In this document: piece by piece, positions 8,333 through 17,605 of the stretch | How the letters are laid out: each line of letters opens with the position of its first letter | Numbering within the stretch: the first letter of the stretch is position 1 | Assembly: GCA_029239675.1 (NCBI GenBank) | Contig: JARBUM010000017.1 | Coordinates: 1 to 64,000, forward strand | Direction: 5' to 3' | Origin: Pelosinus sp. | GTDB taxonomy: Bacteria; Bacillota; Negativicutes; DSM-13327 | Length of the DNA: 64,000 nucleotides | The notes under the pieces: generated by a model | The model's database searches: none | The model's input: only the letters and a program-made list of their open reading frames with translations | Told to the model about the DNA's origin: nothing | Made by a program: the position numbers and the translations under genes

Positions 8333-9307
8333 TTAGTTCCAACGTTTCTCAATGGTTACATCTTTAAAATATTGTCCAATAATCTCTTCTGGTTTTTTCC
8401 CCATAGTCGTCAATTTATTTACACCCCATTGAGATACACCTACACCATGGCCATATCCTTTACCAGTAAAAAGTACATTATCACCACTAACTTCCACCTT
8501 ATCAAGTAGCATTGACTTGAGTTTCACACTATCAAGGCCAACTCTTGTCTCAGGCCCGGATACTTCCATATTTTTATTAATTAGCAGAGTTATGGTTCGG
8601 CCTGAAGGCCCTTTCTTACCAATTTCTATGCTATCAATACTACTAACCGTTTTCCCCATCTTAGTTAGTACATCCATCAATTGTTTTTTTGTAAAAGAGG
8701 CTGTCCAATTTTGTACATCAGCAGGTGCTAAATCATCAGGAGATGTTATTGATTGAATGTAAGGAGGTTCATCCTCTTTATAATTCAGCCCCTCTTTAGC
8801 AGTAGCTGTTATCCCACCTGCAGAAGCATGAAACCAGGCTTGAATTGGTTTTCCTTGATAAGTAATCACCATACCTCTTGTCATATCGACAGCTTTCTTA
8901 ACATTGTCATTCACTGCTTTAGCATTATAAGCTTGAAATTCCTTAATATCAGTAGAGGCTTGTGTGCCTCGTGCTGGAACTCCCCCCTTTTCATCCATTG
9001 CTTGAAGAGTAAAGGTTCTCGCTAATATGGCTTGAACAGCTAAAGCCTCAACTGGCCAATCATTTTTCATTTCTCCAGCAACCACGCCGGCAATATACTC
9101 TTCCATTTTCATTTTTCTCTTTTCGCCTGTCTCATGCATAAAAACCAAAATTTCAGGTTCATTTCCCTCAATGGCTTGCTTTTGCGGGGCTGGCGGCGGA
9201 GTCTGTTCTGGTTTCGACTGAGGATTGTTCATCAGAGAACATCCACTAACAACAACGATGGCTATTAATGCCAAGGCAATCATTACATACCATCTTTTAT
9301 TATGCAT
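8333..9307 (-). CDS. SpoIID/LytB-domain lipoprotein (copy A)
   Basis: 324-aa protein with a lipoprotein signal (lipobox VSGC at about residue 20-23) and a Pro/Gln-rich linker, then a SpoIID/LytB domain from about residue 65. Domain marks are EYIAGVVAGEMKNDWPVEALAVQAILARTF (catalytic Glu in the GEM/GE region), an AWFHASAGG block and the C-terminal GYGHGVGVSQWG motif. SpoIID is a lytic transglycosylase that trims denuded glycan strands during engulfment. Whether this protein does that, or acts in vegetative wall turnover, is unclear. A second paralog lies at 47244. It directly precedes gerA operon 1 but ends in its own terminator. Confidence 0.88.
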   Translation of the reverse strand: MHNKRWYVMIALALIAIVVVSGCSLMNNPQSKPEQTPPPAPQKQAIEGNEPEILVFMHETGEKRKMKMEEYIAGVVAGEMKNDWPVEALAVQAILARTFTLQAMDEKGGVPARGTQASTDIKEFQAYNAKAVNDNVKKAVDMTRGMVITYQGKPIQAWFHASAGGITATAKEGLNYKEDEPPYIQSITSPDDLAPADVQNWTASFTKKQLMDVLTKMGKTVSSIDSIEIGKKGPSGRTITLLINKNMEVSGPETRVGLDSVKLKSMLLDKVEVSGDNVLFTGKGYGHGVGVSQWGVNKLTTMGKKPEEIIGQYFKDVTIEKRWN

Positions 9308-9327
9308 TTATTTTATACCTCCTCACT

Positions 9328-9476
9328 TTTATAGGTAGTCTCTCAAAAAATAACCATAATAGCCGTAAACAAGCGAAGGATGAGCATAACTATAAGCATA
9401 GGTTAAGTAAGAGGTTAGAGTGGTTAGTTATGTTCATTCTTTGCCATCCTACATGAGACTTTCCGAGAGCCTACTA
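9328..9476. repeat. Long imperfect palindrome
   Basis: The halves about 9330-9400 and 9415-9476 are imperfect inverted copies. For example AGCGAAGGATGAGCATAACT (9374 region) matches the reverse complement of AGTTATGTTCATTCTTTGCC, and the outer ends pair (TAGGTAGTCTCTC with GAGAGCCTACTA). It lies between the SpoIID-type gene (its promoter side) and the end of gerA operon 2. It contains no credible gene. Confidence 0.6.
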
Positions 9477-9507
9477 TAGTTAGTATGGTCGAAAAAACAC
9501 AATACAT

Positions 9508-9675
9508 TCACTGTCCATTACTGAATATACGATAAATCGGCAATGCTAAGCAGATTAGTATCAGTAAGGTTACACCAATGGCCCCTACCGTATTCTCATT
9601 TTTCCATAACCATGCTGAAAAAGTATATCCATGAAAACCAGACACAATTGCCGCAGCTAAGAACATATAATCCAT
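9508..9675 (-). CDS. 55-aa membrane protein at the end of gerA operon 2
   Basis: Short frame of 55 aa (opens MDYMFLAAAIVSGFHG, ends IYRIFSNGQ) with two hydrophobic helices at about 4-18 and 32-49. An AAAGG ribosome-binding site precedes the ATG, which lies 17 bp after the gerAC stop on the same strand. The tight spacing and membrane pattern suggest a real fourth gene of the operon. Small membrane proteins (GerD-like or GerXD-type D subunits) are known from some ger operons; I cannot assign this one by sequence. Confidence 0.7.
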   Translation of the reverse strand: MDYMFLAAAIVSGFHGYTFSAWLWKNENTVGAIGVTLLILICLALPIYRIFSNGQ

Positions 9676-9692
9676 TTTTTCCTTTCCCCACT

Positions 9693-10925
9693 TTACTTTA
9701 CAGGATAGGTTCGAATCATTAACCCCGTACGACGAACCTTTGTATTGATTGTCACGTTTACTATCGCCTGACCATATTGTTCATGCCAAGGATATTTCAA
9801 ATACTCTTGATAATTGGTAAAGGATGGCCTTAGATAGTAGCCAAAACCCGCCACATCCGATTTAAGCTCTTGTGTATGCTGAATCATATTTAGCATCTCT
9901 TGTTGTAATACTGTATTAACCTGTTTTTCTAATAAATTAAGATAAGGCGTTTGTTCGTAATTAATTCCTGAAGGAAGATTTGTAATTTCACCTTCTAACA
10001 GCATTTTTACATGAATGACTGGATGGCCATCTTCCAAAGTCACCTTAATCTTAGGCGCAGACCCCAAGCGCATAAGAACGTTTAAAAAATACTTAGGGTC
10101 AAGCGGATCTTCTACCGTTAAAAAACCATGAGTATAGTCTCCTAACAACATCGCCAGCATTCGTGTTTCCGTAGTACTAAGTATTCCCACCATTTTGTCG
10201 CCATTAAATATGGCGGTACCAGCAAATTCGATTGGATTACCACCTTGGAGAGGTATATCTCCAGCAACATAACCATCAATCTTGCCCCCAGGAACCTTTG
10301 GCGTTGCTATCTCGCCTTTACCAGACAGGGTGCTTATATCTACTAATGTTGCATAGGATTGGGCACTATTACTTTTAAGCCGTATATAAAATTGATGAAA
10401 GCTGGTGCGCAAATAATAGCCAGTTTCTACCCCTGAATCGAGCATGGTTTCAAAGTACTTAGAAGCTGATATGTTAAAACTAGGCTTATTCGCCTCCAAA
10501 AAGTCCCTCGCTGTCCCTCTTGCCACCAATACAAACATGGATCCTCGATATTCACGATAACGTTTTAGTGATCCCCACATATCTGCCAAGCCTCGGCGTG
10601 CTAGCTCTTGCCCTACCACTAATACCTTTACATGGGACATGGAAGGCGTTAAGGATGTAGTGGAATTCAGCAAGTTAAGAGACTCTGCTATAGATACTGC
10701 TGAATTAGTTATTAAAACCGTATCCTTTTCACCCTCCCCTTTGCTACCCTCTACATTCGGCTTGGCTATCTGATATGTCACTTTGATTATTCCCTCTTGC
10801 TCAGCTTTATCAATACCTATAGCCACAATATAAGCGACTTCTTCACTTTCTCTCGCACCATTACATCCCGAAAGCAGCATCCCAATACCCAATAAAATAG
10901 TTCCTACGACTAGACGGAGGTACAC
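9693..10925 (-). CDS. Ger(x)C family spore germination lipoprotein, operon 2
   Basis: About 410-aa C subunit of a second germinant receptor. The start is placed at GTG 10925 because AAGGAGG lies 8 nt upstream and the resulting signal peptide (YLRLVVGTILLGIG then LLSGC) is ideal. The longer form would begin within a Glu/Lys-rich stretch encoded by the ribosome-binding site itself. It diverges clearly from the two operon-1 copies: the residues after the lipid Cys are NGARESEEVAYIVAIGIDKA instead of WDR.ELQER. Overlaps gerAB by 16 bp. Confidence 0.9.
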   Translation of the reverse strand: MYLRLVVGTILLGIGMLLSGCNGARESEEVAYIVAIGIDKAEQEGIIKVTYQIAKPNVEGSKGEGEKDTVLITNSAVSIAESLNLLNSTTSLTPSMSHVKVLVVGQELARRGLADMWGSLKRYREYRGSMFVLVARGTARDFLEANKPSFNISASKYFETMLDSGVETGYYLRTSFHQFYIRLKSNSAQSYATLVDISTLSGKGEIATPKVPGGKIDGYVAGDIPLQGGNPIEFAGTAIFNGDKMVGILSTTETRMLAMLLGDYTHGFLTVEDPLDPKYFLNVLMRLGSAPKIKVTLEDGHPVIHVKMLLEGEITNLPSGINYEQTPYLNLLEKQVNTVLQQEMLNMIQHTQELKSDVAGFGYYLRPSFTNYQEYLKYPWHEQYGQAIVNVTINTKVRRTGLMIRTYPVK

Positions 10926-12013
10926 AGCTTCTTCCTCCTTCTTTTCCAATACGTCATGACAAACAGTATGATAGGGAAAACATAAATACCCACATCAAAT
11001 AAAGTAATTAACTTTTGATCTACTTGAAGGGCATAACCAATATCAGGAGGCATCATTGCCGCATTAGCAATCAGCATAGCTCCTAAAGGTACAATGGGCC
11101 TTAATGTGGGTAGCTTTAATAACAATGCAATAAGATACAAACCAACATATAAACTGCCTGCTACAGCCAATAATCCAAACATCACCCATACAATAATAAA
11201 TAGAGCTTCAATCCTTTGAAAATATTGATTAAGATAAACCAAACGTGCTAATTCAAAAAGGGGCATGGTTTTCTCAGCGCCAGAAGCAATACCAAATACC
11301 ATAGTGTAAACAAGTATAAAGCTGACTCGCAGTATACCAGCATAACTAAGAGCATACATAGCAGCTTTCTTAATCGTCCGTGCATTCTGAAATGCTGGTG
11401 CTAGAATTATTAATGACAAAACGCCAACATTATATCCTGCTCCTTTAACCCCTGCATACACCGCCTGCATAACTCCATTGCCTTGCCAAGGGGTAAGATT
11501 ATAGAAAATATAAAAAGGCGCCAATAAAAGCAGTATGATTGCGATTCCTGCCATAGAAAAAGGCATTACAATGTAGCTTGTCCGTGTTAAAGCCTCAATG
11601 CCTAAGTAGCAAATGATTCCGGCGGACACTGTATACCAGATGATTACCAATTGGAACTCTACCCGTGGCAAGGCTGTCAGCAAGGTATACTCTGAATATA
11701 ATCGCAAAACAAGAGAAGCATTACTCAAAAACATAAAACTATAGGTTAACAACACTACCCATGCTCCTATTCTACCGATTAACTGTTGGCAGACCATCAA
11801 AATATCACTAGATACACCATTGTGTACATAAACCATCATATACAAAGCCATTAACGGAATTAATGTGTAAATTACCATTGCTAGCCATAAAATTGGTCCA
11901 TTTTGTTCAATAAGACTAGAAATTGTAGATAAAAACACACGAGGCATCACAATACCAAATACCAAGGCAATACCATCCGCTACACCTAACCTACCTGGAT
12001 GCAGCTCATTCAT
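10910..12013 (-). CDS. Spore germination permease GerAB family, operon 2
   Basis: About 367-aa polytopic B subunit with roughly ten helices. Start at ATG 12013, set by AAAGGAGGT and by the 8-nt overlap ATGAATGA with the gerAA stop; the upstream frame to 12097 merely reads through gerAA. Typical B-subunit blocks include GRLGVADGIALVFGIVMPR and the C-terminal basic tail YWKRRRKK. It differs enough from the operon-1 permease to suggest another germinant. Confidence 0.92.
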   Translation of the reverse strand: MNELHPGRLGVADGIALVFGIVMPRVFLSTISSLIEQNGPILWLAMVIYTLIPLMALYMMVYVHNGVSSDILMVCQQLIGRIGAWVVLLTYSFMFLSNASLVLRLYSEYTLLTALPRVEFQLVIIWYTVSAGIICYLGIEALTRTSYIVMPFSMAGIAIILLLLAPFYIFYNLTPWQGNGVMQAVYAGVKGAGYNVGVLSLIILAPAFQNARTIKKAAMYALSYAGILRVSFILVYTMVFGIASGAEKTMPLFELARLVYLNQYFQRIEALFIIVWVMFGLLAVAGSLYVGLYLIALLLKLPTLRPIVPLGAMLIANAAMMPPDIGYALQVDQKLITLFDVGIYVFPIILFVMTYWKRRRKKLCTSV

Positions 12014-13892
12014 GATCCTTACCTCCTTTAGATGTGTTTTTAGTCCAAGATCGACTGTTATCTTTCTGGCGAATTTGATCCTTAGTATTAAGTGCATCCG
12101 GCCTGCGTTTTTGATGATAAACTGGTCCTCTTAAGATCGTGTCTCCACCAAGTGTTGATCTAGGTGCCATAGGTGACATATAAGGCATACCAAAGGACTT
12201 TAATGAACATAACATAGCAATGAACAGCAACAAGCCGCATGCAACACCGATAAGTCCCATAGACATTGCCAACAAAACAAATATAAACCGAGATAAGCGA
12301 AAAGCAGAGGCTAAGCGATAATCAGGAATACTGTAGGATGCCAAGCCGGTTAAAGCAATGATAATAACCATGATAGGGCTTACTATTTTAGCCGCCACAG
12401 CGGTCTGCCCCAAAATTAAGGCTCCTACGATACCAATGGTCGATCCTAGTATACCGGGAATCCGAAGTCCGCCTTCACGAATTAACTCAAAGGAAAATTC
12501 CATAAACAGAATCTCAACTATCGTAGGAAAGGGTACTTGTGCTCTGGCTGCAGCAATGGATAATAACAATTCTGTAGGTATAGCTTCCTGATGGAAGGTA
12601 CTAATGGCTAAATATAAACTGGGCAGCAGCAAGGACAATAAGGCACTTAGCCATCTAACCAGGCGCAACATATTGGTATAATAAATATTCAAACTAAAAT
12701 CATCCGATGAATGCATCAAGGTGAAGAAGGAAATCGGTAAAATATGTCCAAAAGGACTGCCATCAATAAAAATAGCTACCCGCCCTTCTGATAAGTGAAT
12801 CGCAACCCGGTCTGGTCGTTCTGTTGACAAGGTTTGAGGAAATGGAACGAGCGGAGAATCTTCGATAAAATGTTCCAACACGCCCGAGTCCGTTATAATA
12901 TCGGTACTAATGCCATTAATACGTCTTTTTACTTCTTCAACCAACTCCTCATTGGCGATTGACTTGACGTACATAACTGCGCAGTTGGAATTTCCCCTTG
13001 CACCGATGGGAAGCATTTCTGTAACTAAATCACTGGCATGAAGCATGGTCCGAATGAGGGCTGTATTCACACGTAGCACTTCTGTAAATGCATTTTGCGA
13101 CCCTCGCACAGATTGTTCTGTTGTGGGACGACCAATGCTGCGATGCTCGTAGCCTTTTGTTTCTACCGTTACTGCTTCCCCAATACCATCAAAAAATAAT
13201 ACTGCATCACCAGTATTGATTGCTTGCTGTACCTCTTTAAAACTCCCTACTCGAGAGGCTTGCCCACTAGGCAGACACTCCTCCATGACAAAACTGATAA
13301 AGTCCTCACCATGCACATGTTCTCGAATGTTTTCCATAAACATTAAAGGCTCTAGTACTGTCATATTAATTATCTTCTTATCAATCAGTCCATCCATAAA
13401 TACCATCATGACCTTTATTTTAGGCTGATCCGAAATAGTAATTTGACGAATTACTACATCTTTATTAAGGGGCAACTGATAGATAGACTCCAAGATCTTC
13501 TGATTTTGTTCAATACTCGTACCAATACCAGCATTGTTATATACACCATCAATAGAATGGTCATCCATAGTATGTTTTTTTACTTCTGCCCACTCAGTCT
13601 GTATTTTTTCAAATTCTGCTTTATTCTTTTTAACGACTTGATGATTTTCTTTACTCCGCAACTCTTTAATGAATTTTTCCAGAAAAATTTCTAGGCTTTT
13701 AGCATAATTCAACATAAACTCTAGCTCTCGTACGCCTTCAGTTACAGATGCCGGTGGGAAAAATTCACCATCTATCTTATCCTTCTCTTCCTGTGTCTCA
13801 GCTAAAATAAAAGGGGGCGGTTGACAAGGCGGCTGATACACTAATAAATCTTTGATTCCTATAAGGATATTATTCATTGTATTGTCTCTCAT
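12006..13892 (-). CDS. Spore germination protein GerAA family, operon 2
   Basis: About 628-aa A subunit, longer than its operon-1 paralog because of an N-terminal acidic/Lys-rich extension (FLEKFIKELRSKENHQVVKK region) and a polar C-terminal tail (RRPDALNTKDQIRQKDNS). Core blocks: FFDGIGEAVTVETKGYEHR, RPTTEQSVRGSQNAF, STERPDRVAIHLSEGRVAIF, then about five helices. ATG at 13892 is favoured because GGGGGTGGTGG precedes it; a TTG at 13919 is possible. First gene of gerA operon 2. Confidence 0.92.
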   Translation of the reverse strand: MRDNTMNNILIGIKDLLVYQPPCQPPPFILAETQEEKDKIDGEFFPPASVTEGVRELEFMLNYAKSLEIFLEKFIKELRSKENHQVVKKNKAEFEKIQTEWAEVKKHTMDDHSIDGVYNNAGIGTSIEQNQKILESIYQLPLNKDVVIRQITISDQPKIKVMMVFMDGLIDKKIINMTVLEPLMFMENIREHVHGEDFISFVMEECLPSGQASRVGSFKEVQQAINTGDAVLFFDGIGEAVTVETKGYEHRSIGRPTTEQSVRGSQNAFTEVLRVNTALIRTMLHASDLVTEMLPIGARGNSNCAVMYVKSIANEELVEEVKRRINGISTDIITDSGVLEHFIEDSPLVPFPQTLSTERPDRVAIHLSEGRVAIFIDGSPFGHILPISFFTLMHSSDDFSLNIYYTNMLRLVRWLSALLSLLLPSLYLAISTFHQEAIPTELLLSIAAARAQVPFPTIVEILFMEFSFELIREGGLRIPGILGSTIGIVGALILGQTAVAAKIVSPIMVIIIALTGLASYSIPDYRLASAFRLSRFIFVLLAMSMGLIGVACGLLLFIAMLCSLKSFGMPYMSPMAPRSTLGGDTILRGPVYHQKRRPDALNTKDQIRQKDNSRSWTKNTSKGGKDHE

Positions 13893-13967
13893 ACCACCAC
13901 CCCCAATCAATATACTCAATCTCGTATTATAGCTTTTACCAAACTATATCTTTTTACTACTAAATAC

Positions 13968-14010
13968 AAAAATAGAGATTGTTACCCAAAAGGTAACAAT
14001 CCCTATTTTT
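13968..14010 (-). terminator. Terminator after pstA
   Basis: Inverted repeat AAAAATAGAGATTGTTACC / GGTAACAATCCCTATTTTT with a short A-rich loop, 16 bp beyond the pstA stop. Works in principle in both directions. Confidence 0.88.
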
Positions 14011-14025
14011 CATCTTACTATTGAT

Positions 14026-14886
14026 CTAATGACCACCTGCACCTAATTTTCGCTGTAAGATCTTACTCGGTATTGTAAATAATAAATTCAACATTAGAAT
14101 CGTAATCACCAGTAATGCGCCAGAACCATTAGCAATTTCAACTCTGTCAGGTACAAGGCCTACAGCCATAACGTACCAAAGATGCACAGCCAAGGTTTCA
14201 CCTGCTGCTGTTACATCAAAATTAGCCATTTGCCGTCCAACGGTAGTACCTGCAGTAAATATTAAAATAGCCGTTTCTCCTAAAGCCCTACCCGCCGTCA
14301 GAGTAATCCCTGTAATAATACCAGGCAAAGCATTCGGCAATACAACCCGCCAAATAGTCTGCCATTTAGTAGCACCAAGGGCCAAGCTGGCTTCACGATA
14401 ATGTACAGGAACATTTCTCACTGATTCTTCCGTTACCCTTACCAACACAGGTAGATTAAGCAAGGTTAGGGTTAAAGCTCCCCCGATAATACTAAACCCC
14501 ATGCCTAATAGATTGACAAAAATAATCATCCCAAATAATCCTAAAACTATGGATGGAACCGTTGCTAAACTTTCCGTACTCAAACGAATCATATCCGTTA
14601 ACTTATCATCGTTCGCGTACTCCGCTAGGTATACCCCCGCGCCAATGGCTAATGGTATGGCTACAAGCAACGATAAAAATAAAATATAGAAGGAATTAAA
14701 TAATTGAGTTCCTACACCGCCCCCAGCATTAATATCACTAGACTTGCCAAAGATAAAATCCCAAGACAATACAGGTACACCTTTATAGAGAATAAAGATC
14801 AAAAAAGCAGCCAAGACACCCAATATCACAATACCTGCCAGCCACATTAACGTAGTAGCTATCTTATCAAATACTTTTGCTGACAT
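14026..14886 (-). CDS. pstA: Phosphate ABC transporter permease PstA
   Basis: 286-aa inner membrane permease with about six helices; forms the phosphate channel with PstC and is driven by PstB. The EAA loop is HYREASLALGATKWQTIWRVVLPNALPGI, and the opening SWDFIFGKSSDINAGGGVGTQLFNS is typical of PstA. The ATG follows the pstC stop directly (TAAATG-type junction). No pstS gene for the phosphate-binding protein is present in the window. Confidence 0.95.
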   Translation of the reverse strand: MSAKVFDKIATTLMWLAGIVILGVLAAFLIFILYKGVPVLSWDFIFGKSSDINAGGGVGTQLFNSFYILFLSLLVAIPLAIGAGVYLAEYANDDKLTDMIRLSTESLATVPSIVLGLFGMIIFVNLLGMGFSIIGGALTLTLLNLPVLVRVTEESVRNVPVHYREASLALGATKWQTIWRVVLPNALPGIITGITLTAGRALGETAILIFTAGTTVGRQMANFDVTAAGETLAVHLWYVMAVGLVPDRVEIANGSGALLVITILMLNLLFTIPSKILQRKLGAGGH

Positions 14887-15774
14887 TTAAGCCACCTTCT
14901 TTCTGGCAATTCGGCGAATAATTAAAATCATGAGTAAGGATAAGACAAGTAAAACAAACGCCATGAGAAACAAAGCATTGCCCCAAGCTGAGCCAAAAGG
15001 TGTATTTCCCATTTCCACAACAATTTCACTAGGTAAGGTAGAAGTCGGCATAAACAAAGATGTGGCTAGCTGTGGAGTGTTGCCAATTACCATTTGTACA
15101 GCCATAGTTTCCCCTACCGCTCTTGCCATAGCCAAAATAATGGATGTTAATATACCGGGCAATGCGGAGGGCAGAAGAACATTCCAAATGGTTTGCCACC
15201 TTGTGGCACCCAAGGCTAAAGATGCTTCCTCCAGACTCTGGGGAACCGCCCTCAAGGCATCTTCTGAAATGCTCACAATCGTAGGTAAAATCATAACAGC
15301 TAGAATAATGGACGCTGCTAATAAACCAAAACCCATATTTACATGAAAATAATTCCGAATAAAAGGAACAATGATGGTTAAACCTACGAAGCCATATACT
15401 ACGGAAGGAATCGCCACATACAAATCTGTAGCTGGCCTCATAATTTTGCTCAGCCAAGGCGGGGCAATTTTAGCCATAAAAATAGCGCCAGCTAACCCCA
15501 AGGGTGCACCTAATAAGATTGACAATACAGTCACTGCTAGAGAACCCATAATAAAACTCAGAGCACCATATTCCATCCCCATTGGGTCCCATTTTGCTGT
15601 GAAGAAAAAATCAAAAGGACTTACTTCTTTAAAGGTCATGAGTCCTTGCCCACCTACGAAGACGATAATCGTTAAGATAATGAGCGTCATAAAACCTGCA
15701 CTGGCAATAAATACATACTTCATATAAAAATCATATAGTAATTTTGTTTTATGTTCTCTACTTACGAGTTGCAT
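14887..15774 (-). CDS. pstC: Phosphate ABC transporter permease PstC
   Basis: 295-aa permease with about six helices. The EAA loop reads SLEEASLALGATRWQTIWNV, and the VSPFDFFFTAKWDP segment is typical of PstC. ATG with ACAGGAGGATT upstream. First gene of a pstC-pstA pair behind a tandem PHO-type box, so it should be induced by phosphate starvation. In most genomes pstS precedes pstC; here the neighbour is phoH in the opposite direction. Confidence 0.95.
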   Translation of the reverse strand: MQLVSREHKTKLLYDFYMKYVFIASAGFMTLIILTIIVFVGGQGLMTFKEVSPFDFFFTAKWDPMGMEYGALSFIMGSLAVTVLSILLGAPLGLAGAIFMAKIAPPWLSKIMRPATDLYVAIPSVVYGFVGLTIIVPFIRNYFHVNMGFGLLAASIILAVMILPTIVSISEDALRAVPQSLEEASLALGATRWQTIWNVLLPSALPGILTSIILAMARAVGETMAVQMVIGNTPQLATSLFMPTSTLPSEIVVEMGNTPFGSAWGNALFLMAFVLLVLSLLMILIIRRIARKKVA

Positions 15775-15870
15775 TACATAATCCTCCTGTTTTAAAAAGA
15801 TTTAGCTTGTGCTAAACCTTAAAGCCTATTTACGTAAGATAACACTCCTATCAAGTCTTCCTGTATTTAA

Positions 15871-15924
15871 ATTGTAACCTATTCCTAATTTCCCTTTGTT
15901 AAGGTATTGTTAATAAATTGTTAA
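15871..15924 (-). promoter_or_regulatory. PHO-type box and promoter of pstCA
   Basis: On the minus strand TTAACA occurs three times at exact 11-bp spacing (plus-strand TTGTTAA at 15896-15902, 15907-15913 and 15918-15924). TTAACA direct repeats with 11-bp period are the known PhoP/PhoB binding pattern. A TACAAT -10 element (plus coordinates 15871-15876) lies 20 bp downstream of the last repeat, so the box covers the -35 region, as expected for an activated promoter. The rest of 15775-16082 holds the phoH promoter side, with TATAAT at about 15973. Confidence 0.75.
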
Positions 15925-16082
15925 GTCTCTGCTACAAGAATTTCCTTCTCTAAAATATTAACCTTTTGCTTATAATAGTAATACCCCATAATTATTAAAA
16001 TCTTACTCTCTATTAACTCAACCCTCTTGCTACTGCATATAATAAAACATAAGAAGTAATTCTTAATTAGAGGAGGATTACA

Positions 16083-17468
16083 TTGATTAAATGTTACGTT
16101 CTTGATACTAATGTTCTTCTACATTCCCCTAATGCAATATTTACTTTCAATGAACATACTGTAATCATTCCCGAAGTGGTTCTCGAAGAATTAGACCGTT
16201 TCAAATCCGAAAGTAGCGAACGCGGTGCAAATAGTCGCGAGGTCAGTCGCATTATTGATTCCCTTCGCACTACAGGAAATTTACTAAAAGGAGTATCCTT
16301 AAATAAGCAAGGCGGTATCCTTCAAATTGAGACCAATCATCTCGATACTAAAATTCCAGCCAATTGGCTGGGAACAAAACCAGACAACCGCATCTTACAA
16401 GTTTGTAAAGGATTAGCTGAAAGCAATCACTATCCAATTTTAGTCAGCCGAGATACCAACATGCGCGTTAAAGCAACCATTCTTAATGTTCAGGCTGAAG
16501 ATTTCCGTAACGAAAAAGTAGCTAGCATCCAAGATCAATATACTGGACGAGGCATCATTTATACCACCTCTGAAATCATTAATACCTTTCACCAAAATGA
16601 TCTAAATACAATTGATCCTACATCCTTATTTACTTATGACGAGAATGCTCATCTATTGGTAAATGCACCCTTAGAAACCAACCAATTTTTCCTTATTCGC
16701 TCCACAGATAACGACCGCCACACTGCATTAGGCCGTTTTGATGGAGAAAAGGTCGTCCATTTGCGTTATCATAAGCACAATCCCTTTGGAGTTATCTCTC
16801 GTAATATTGGTCAGATTTTCATGCAAGAATGTCTCATGATGAGTGCTAGCGAAGCCCCTCTGGTCATTATTAAAGGTCCAGCTGGTACAGCTAAAACCTT
16901 TTACGCCTTGGCTGTAGGCTTGCACCAACACTTTGACTGCCGCCCTAGGGATTATAATCACATACTCATTTGCCGGCCGAATATCCCCATGGATGAAGAT
17001 ATTGGTTATCTTCCTGGATCTGAAGTGGATAAAGTCAGTCCTTTTATGAGAGGAATTCGAGACAATCTCTTTACCCTAATGAACGGAAATACAATAGATG
17101 ACGGCAAAGATCTAGCCCAAGCAGAAGATACTGTTCAACTTTTATTTGATCGCCATACCATTCAAACAGAAGCCTTGGCCTTTCAGCGAGGTCGTTCTTT
17201 ACAGAAATACTGGGTAATCTTAGATGAAATGCAAAATGCTACACCTCGCCAAGCCAAAGGAGTAATCACTCGACCAGGATTAGGAACCAAAATTATCCTA
17301 CTAGGTGATCCCGCCCAAATTGACCATCCATATCTTGATAGCCAGTCCAACGGCTTAGTCTATGCCAGCGAAAAAATGCGAGGGTCTAAGCTATGTTTCC
17401 AAGTAACATTGCAGCATGATGAATGCGAACGATCGCCACTAGCTGCTGAAGCGGCTATAAGATTATAA
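16083..17468 (+). CDS. PhoH family protein with N-terminal PIN domain
   Basis: 461 aa. Residues 1-150 form a PIN-type ribonuclease domain (opens CYVLDTNVLLHSP, with acidic residues in EELDRF and SRDTNMR). Residues about 235-460 are the PhoH ATPase: Walker A GPAGTAKTF, Walker B WVILDEMQNATPRQ, sensor LLGDPAQIDHPYLD. PIN-PhoH proteins are proposed RNA helicase/nucleases. TTG start, supported by AGAGGAGG at 7 nt. It lies in the middle of the phosphate cluster on the opposite strand, so it could share Pho control, but no box of the pstC kind is seen in its own orientation. Confidence 0.92.
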   Translation: MIKCYVLDTNVLLHSPNAIFTFNEHTVIIPEVVLEELDRFKSESSERGANSREVSRIIDSLRTTGNLLKGVSLNKQGGILQIETNHLDTKIPANWLGTKPDNRILQVCKGLAESNHYPILVSRDTNMRVKATILNVQAEDFRNEKVASIQDQYTGRGIIYTTSEIINTFHQNDLNTIDPTSLFTYDENAHLLVNAPLETNQFFLIRSTDNDRHTALGRFDGEKVVHLRYHKHNPFGVISRNIGQIFMQECLMMSASEAPLVIIKGPAGTAKTFYALAVGLHQHFDCRPRDYNHILICRPNIPMDEDIGYLPGSEVDKVSPFMRGIRDNLFTLMNGNTIDDGKDLAQAEDTVQLLFDRHTIQTEALAFQRGRSLQKYWVILDEMQNATPRQAKGVITRPGLGTKIILLGDPAQIDHPYLDSQSNGLVYASEKMRGSKLCFQVTLQHDECERSPLAAEAAIRL

Positions 17469-17472
17469 GATA

Positions 17473-17554
17473 GATTTGAAACACAAAGGCACAAAAGGGG
17501 TAGAATGAACTCCTCTTTGTGCTCTTTGTGCAACTTGTGACCTTTTTGTTTCAT
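17473..17554. repeat. F1 hairpin repeat, copy 3 (CAAAGG type)
   Basis: Left arm TTTGAAACACAAAGGCACA (from 17475) and right arm with CTTTGTGCTCTTTGTGCA to about 17554, ending TTTTTGTTTCATC. The unit is CACAAAGG rather than CGCGAAGA, and both arms carry the same unit. Lies between the convergent ends of phoH and phoU. Confidence 0.8.
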
Positions 17555-17582
17555 CTTTTAAATTTTGGATTCTGTATATAAA

Positions 17583-17605
17583 AAAACTGCCATGTTTGGC
17601 AGTTT
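17583..17605 (-). terminator. Terminator of pstB-phoU
   Basis: AAACTGCCA/TGGCAGTTT stem with a T-run on the minus side, overlapping the phoU stop. Read on the plus strand, it could also stop phoH transcripts. Confidence 0.8.

Noticed and set aside
8131-8352. 73-aa minus-strand frame between gerA operon 1 and the SpoIID-type gene
   Set aside because: It runs through an F1 half-element and a terminator, overlaps the SpoIID gene and has no ribosome-binding site. The C-terminal string FYYDGKPIRDIPSIKVA looks protein-like, so a gene remnant is possible but not supported.
16083-17468. phoH as part of a toxin-antitoxin (PIN) pair
   Set aside because: The PIN domain is fused to a complete PhoH ATPase and no antitoxin-sized partner precedes it.
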